A DNA stretch of 64,000 bases. Origin: Microplitis mediator (lineage: Eukaryota > Arthropoda > Insecta > Hymenoptera > Braconidae). The translations under genes and the position numbers were made by a program. This document shows, in pieces, positions 59,265 through 64,000 of this stretch. The notes under the pieces are model-generated. The model was not told the origin of the DNA. It worked only from the letters and a program-made list of their open reading frames with translations, and made no database searches. Positions within the stretch are counted from its first letter, which is position 1. Each line of letters begins with the position of its first letter. The DNA is taken from positions 3,844,001 to 3,908,000 of the forward strand of contig NC_079975.1 in assembly GCF_029852145.1 (NCBI RefSeq), read 5' to 3'.

Positions 59265-61876
59265 TATCGAAGTATTTAGACTTTGGGCTAAAAAAATCAT
59301 CCATTGGCCGTAAGGTGAATTAAGATGAAAAATGTAACAGTTTTCCTTGATGGAATGACAGAAAAAAATTTTGAATTTAAAAATTTTTTTTGTCCTGGTT
59401 TGCTTGACTTTTTACTTGGCTTGGATTTAATAAAAAAAACGTTTTGGTTGTAAATACTTTTGAAGTTTACAAGAGAAAAACATTAAAATTTTAAGTCACA
59501 TGTACGTGATAGCTCGTAGTGTTGGGTGTCATATACACGAGAGAGGAAAGCAGAAGAAGGAATAAGTGAAGAGAAGGGAAGAGAAGCGAAGAGGAGTAAA
59601 GTGAAGAGTCGAGTAAAATGGAACAGCAGTGGCACATATATGAAATAGAAAAGGAATGAAGAGCATGAGGGAAACTGAAGCCGAGTTGCCATTGGGAATG
59701 ACCAGTTCACCATTAAGGGATTCCAGTGGCGTCCGTCCGTTCGAATGACGACCTCCAGCGATCCGGAAAATAAATCTCGTCTCATTCCCTGTACACGATA
59801 GTAGTAGGAACCCACCCATACCTCTTTTATATACTTGCGTCGGTTGCTTCCCACGTGTATCCTGTCCAGGGTATGAATTCCCACCGGTCGACTCTACCGC
59901 TACCTATACTACTACCTCTACATTGCTCTTTCATATGTCCGCTTCTATGTATCTATATATAAATATATAAACCACCACACTCTATTTCTATATACCCTAT
60001 TTCGAGTGAAAATCCTCCCTAACTATCACGAAGCTTGTCAAGCATTGATGCAACTGAGCGATTTCATATTGTGACGCCTTGACCATATTTCATACCTGTG
60101 AAACTTTCATGTTTTATTTTTTATTCCAGATGGATGATAGGATTCAATGAATTTTATATCATATTAATTATACCTTTTTTTTGCGTTCTTTTAATACTTC
60201 AATTTTTAAAAATTCATAAGTGTCGGGGGATACTCATTATTTTTAAATGACAATTGATACACCTGTCCCTCGATAATTTTTGTTGAAAATATAAATAACA
60301 CATTGTCCTGAATGTTTTAAGATATTGCACGACTCATGATGCGAAGCATCAGAGTGTGCTTTACGATCGAAAAATTTTTTTTGCCTCACTTCGGCAACTA
60401 TTTCAATTATTATACCCTTGTTAGTTCACGGAATCAAGATATTTTGCATACTATTTTGAAGATAATTTAATGGAGATTAGTTCCATACTTTTCAAAAATT
60501 TTTGAGTCTCTAAAAAAAACATTATCTGCAGAGACTTGTTCTCGACTTGACTTGGACTTGCGTCGATAATTTTTTTTTCAAACAAAAACGGGCAAATTAT
60601 CAGGCTGTAAAAATTCTAATTTTGATTACAAATAAATTTTGAAATCTTGTAATTTTTTTTTAAATTTTTAATTTAAAGGGATCGAAGTAGATCTATTGAG
60701 ATCTGAAATTTGACAAAATTAGATCCTTGTAAATTTAAATTAATTTTTTCTAGGGACATATTTTGAGCGTTTTTCATTTAATTGCTAATTTTGGGCAGTT
60801 GGGTCACTAAAAATAATAAAATGATTTATTGAGTAAACAAAAAGTGAATTGATTTGAATAATTGTTTGATAATTAATTCATTTTTTGGGCAATATTTAAA
60901 TTTCGCTTACAAGTGGATTTAGTGTTGATTTATTTTCAAATTACATGACCATAGAATAATATTATTTTACTAGATATTTATTGGAAAAATATTATGAATC
61001 ATTGAGTTATATAATTTAAATATTAAGCATCGAAATTAATGGCGCGCATTTAACATTTTAATGAATAAAATTCAATGAATTAATAAATGGAAATTTTTTT
61101 GAACGCAGTTGCAACAAATTAAAGTATATAATTAAAGTTAAGTTAGATATTTATGTATGAAGATGATGAATGTGAGATCGCAAGTTTGAGTAGTTAACAC
61201 TAACATCACCTTCATCTCGATTCCTCTCGGCCTCTCCTTTAGATCCTTAGGATCTCACTTGTGCTCAAACCCTGATTACGCGATCTCGTACTAGTTAATG
61301 ACGTCATTACGTCAAACTAATAGCCGACGACTAACGGGCACACTGAGGGCGTACCGTGGAAACTCGAGCACGCCAAGCAAGTGGAACACAAGATGCAAGA
61401 AATATTGTACACATTATATTGTCATATTTTAAGCTTTATTAATATCCGATTATCAAATATATTGATTATTATTTACTTGCTGCTCTACGTGTTTTGGACA
61501 TCAGTATTTAAACAAACAATCATAATTAAATTTAATTATCAGATAATTAATTTGAATATCAGAATGTGCGATTATTATATATATAAAATTTTTCATACTT
61601 ATTAAATATTTTGAACATTTCAGTTTATTAATTTTTCAAAAATTTCATTATTACAAATCAGTTACAGCACAATTATGAAAACTTGAAAAATTTTTTTAAT
61701 TTACAGCACAATTTTTTATTTAAATCAAAAAGATTAATTACGATGGATAATTGATGAATCAAAAATTTGATACTGTATTTAAAAATATGTTTGACATAGA
61801 GCTGAGTGATTTGCGGGGTATAGGGGCATGACGGAACACGTAGTGAAAAATTTTTTTTTTAGTATTAAAAACGATA
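59265..61876. other. Non-coding stretch with purine-rich repeat
   Basis: A GAAGAG-type purine tract lies at 59539-59612. Minus-strand frames at 59483-59884 cross it and have no domain. A hairpin at 60327-60359 is listed separately. Confidence 0.4.
60327..60359. repeat. Compact hairpin around TGATGCGAAGCATCA
   Basis: TGATGC and GCATCA pair around a GAA loop, extended by GCAC.ACTC and GAGTGTGC, giving about 14 pairs with small bulges in AT-rich surroundings. Confidence 0.5.
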
Positions 61877-62075
61877 CTAAAGTTAGCCGACGTCTAATAA
61901 TTTTTGGATTTTTTCAAAAATAATGAATTTGAAAAAAAAAATTATTTCAAAAAATTGCACCTATGGTTTTTTAAATTTTCTACAAGTGCATATTTTTAGT
62001 TTTTTTTTTTTATAATTGATTTGTTGAAAAAAAAACCCAAAATTGTTGTTAATTGTCTGCTGGCTTCATGATCAG
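61877..62075 (+). mobile_element. GTTAGCCGACG-family short element, copy L2
   Basis: CTAAAGTTAGCCGACGTCTA at the left is weakly mirrored at the right (TGTCTGCTGGCTTCATGATC). It shares ACAAGTGCATATTTTTAG with L1 and L3. TA flanks it. Confidence 0.6.
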
Positions 62076-64000
62076 TAATAATTCTGTACTTATTTTGAGA
62101 TAATAAGAAAATTTTGAGTCAAACAGAATGTCTAGTGTGAAATGGTCGCTAGAAAGTTTAATAAAATTCCCTGTATAGATTTTTTGAAAATAGATGCAAA
62201 AATATTAAGTACAATAATAAAAAAAAAAAAAATGTTTGCCTCAGGCATTTTATCGTGACCCAATAGGTGATGTTAATTTAGAAAGGGAAAAAAATCGATG
62301 ACTCGCATTTCAAAGAGCGAATTATACATCAAAATAGATACAAATTTAACTTAGACAAAGTCGAGATAAAAAGGTATACAAAAAAAAATATCTTTCTATT
62401 TAGATAGATATGAGAATATATTATTTTTGAATATTAATAATGTGATAATCTGATAATAAATATAAATAATAAATTAATGATGTTTTGAGATAAAATTTCA
62501 ATTTTATATTGGCTTTTATTGAAATTATATTCGTATCTCAAGAGAAAATCCACCTTGAAGTTTTGCACAAAGCACAAACAGTAGATGCATCATTATTATT
62601 CTCGGGCACATTGGTGTATAGAGAGTTGAGAGGATAAGGCCACCATTGAATTCGCGTTCAATCGCTTGTATAGAAAAGCTTTGGCACAAGAGAGAAAAGA
62701 AAATTTTGAGCTTCACCAACCAGGTAAATAAAAAAATTATTTTTCATTGTTATTTTTAAACTTGGCCTCTTTTAAGCCGCACCAAACGAAACAATTATCT
62801 ATTGTACTTTTAATAATAAAAATAAAGATAACGAATACTATCTATATATTTGCATAAAGTTAATTAATATCACACAAATAAATTCATATATCTTCAATTA
62901 ACAGACTATATATGCATTTAATTAACAATAAAAATAATTGTACGATAGTTATATAAGAATACGTCCACTAGTTATATATAGATTTGAATCTTTCAAATGT
63001 CCATTCAAATCAATAGTAAATTTCCCATATGAAAAAATATATATCGGATAAAATAGTATACAAGCGACTTATATCTTTAGTATTGTCATATGTATGCTAT
63101 TTTCCCGGATATATATTTTTTGGCAATTATGATTTTTTCGTCTAGTGTCCAAAAAAAATAAAAAAAAAAAAGTAAACTCTCGGCTCTTTGATTCAAAAAT
63201 CTAGTGTCCATATATTTTGATAAAATAAAAAAAAGTTTATTTATAAAGAAAAAGGTAAAACAAAAATGGATGAATGTATATTAAGGTAATTATTATCATT
63301 ATTAAACAGAGTTATCACACTTATAAACCCTTTGTCCCAGCAATCCACGATGACCCTCAAGAGCAGTTGGAGTTTAACGAGGGGTTGCAACTCTCAACTT
63401 AACACCCTCACTTGTCGCACACCATTTGCCACGTAATTGTCATATCAATCAGCTCCTTACACTCCTTCAAGCCTCTCATACAATTAAAACTAACAGGAAG
63501 AATGAACAAAGCAAGCAAACAAAAAAAAACATCTGTCTTATTAGTTCATAACCTTCCATAAAACTCACTCTGTTCTCGATTAATTATCGATATAAATAGT
63601 CGAGTTGACTTTTCACAAGTAATTTGATAATTATTAATATATTAATAACCAATGTACAGCTTTTGCAATTTATTGCGAAATAGGTAGATATCTATATCTA
63701 TTCTAATCTTTATATATATATATATTCAATGAGATGGAAATCGATAGGGATAGTTTCATTTGAAGAAGCGATTGTGCCTAGAGGGTTGTATCACCCTCAA
63801 CAGTGTAAGGTAATAGCATCGCTGCATGCCCCTTTGACCCGGAAATTCGATTACTTCCTAGTGCATCTATCCTACCTACGTAAATATATAGATATATGTG
63901 TACCGACTATCCCTTCCTTTTGAACCCACATTCTAATAGATTTACTCATATATTTTCCTTCAAGCTTGAATGTTTAATTAAATATATATACGTCATTCAA
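62076..64000. other. AT-rich non-coding stretch with a short palindrome
   Basis: AAAAAATATATATCGGATAA with AATAGTATAC at about 63033 is mirrored near 63095-63122 (GTATGCTATTTT, CCGGATATATATTTTTT). No gene recognised. Confidence 0.4.

Noticed and set aside
59483..59884. 133-codon minus-strand frame
   Set aside because: It crosses a purine-rich microsatellite, is low-complexity (Phe/Leu/Ser) and has no domain or splice support.

Overview
The window is AT-rich eukaryotic DNA from an arthropod, most likely an insect and possibly a hymenopteran. The order is an inference; nothing here fixes it. The signs are one spliced gene with eight short introns (60-863 bp) and GT/AG junctions, plus very dense small non-autonomous DNA transposons. 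There are no operons and no bacterial or CRISPR features.

The only protein gene I can support is on the minus strand at 5112-9394. I assembled nine exons by hand with consistent phases and no internal stop (2,778 coding bases, 925 residues). It encodes a secreted M1-family zinc aminopeptidase (aminopeptidase N-like). It has a signal peptide, an intact HEXXH-18-E zinc site, the catalytic Tyr and an ERAP1-C-like C-terminal domain, but no C-terminal GPI-type hydrophobic tail. A TATA box lies about 105 bases upstream of the ATG, and a distal AATAAA lies downstream. Intron 2 carries a terminal-inverted-repeat (TIR) element.

The rest (1-5 kb and 9.5-64 kb) has no convincing gene. It is a palimpsest of MITE-like elements, most flanked by TA dinucleotides. 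(a) A CACTGTAAAAA family, with internal GGTGTAAAA repeats, lies at 1.3, 28.6, 30.8 and 49.4 kb. (b) A GGGGAGGG...CCCTCCCC group lies at 17.8, 19.9, 20.2, 22.0, 41.4 and 51.8 kb. (c) A CTCTCT-A-AATGAAT palindrome family lies at 2.3, 16.5, 18.7 and 34.3 kb. (d) A GTTAGCCGACG family lies at 24.2, 31.5 and 61.9 kb. (e) A CACGGTAA family lies at 15.8 and 43.9 kb. There are also CGT-rich long-TIR elements at 12.3 and 51.4 kb, a non-autonomous hAT with a perfect 8-bp target duplication at 4.2 kb, and several single-copy TIR elements. Many are nested, and several nests show their empty sites by comparison with a paralogous copy in the same window. No transposase frame is visible, so all would depend on enzymes encoded elsewhere.

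Other structures are a degenerate tRNA-like sequence (minus strand, 12172-12243) abutting a TIR element, a roughly 170-bp four-unit tandem repeat (24.4-25.1 kb), a 122-bp tandem pair (43.6-43.8 kb), and microsatellites. The stretches 32.1-34.3 kb and 36.2-39.4 kb are compositionally more balanced and largely free of recognisable elements. They could hold regulatory DNA or introns of a neighbouring gene. No new multi-gene system is present; the most interesting content is the nested transposon record and the soluble aminopeptidase.
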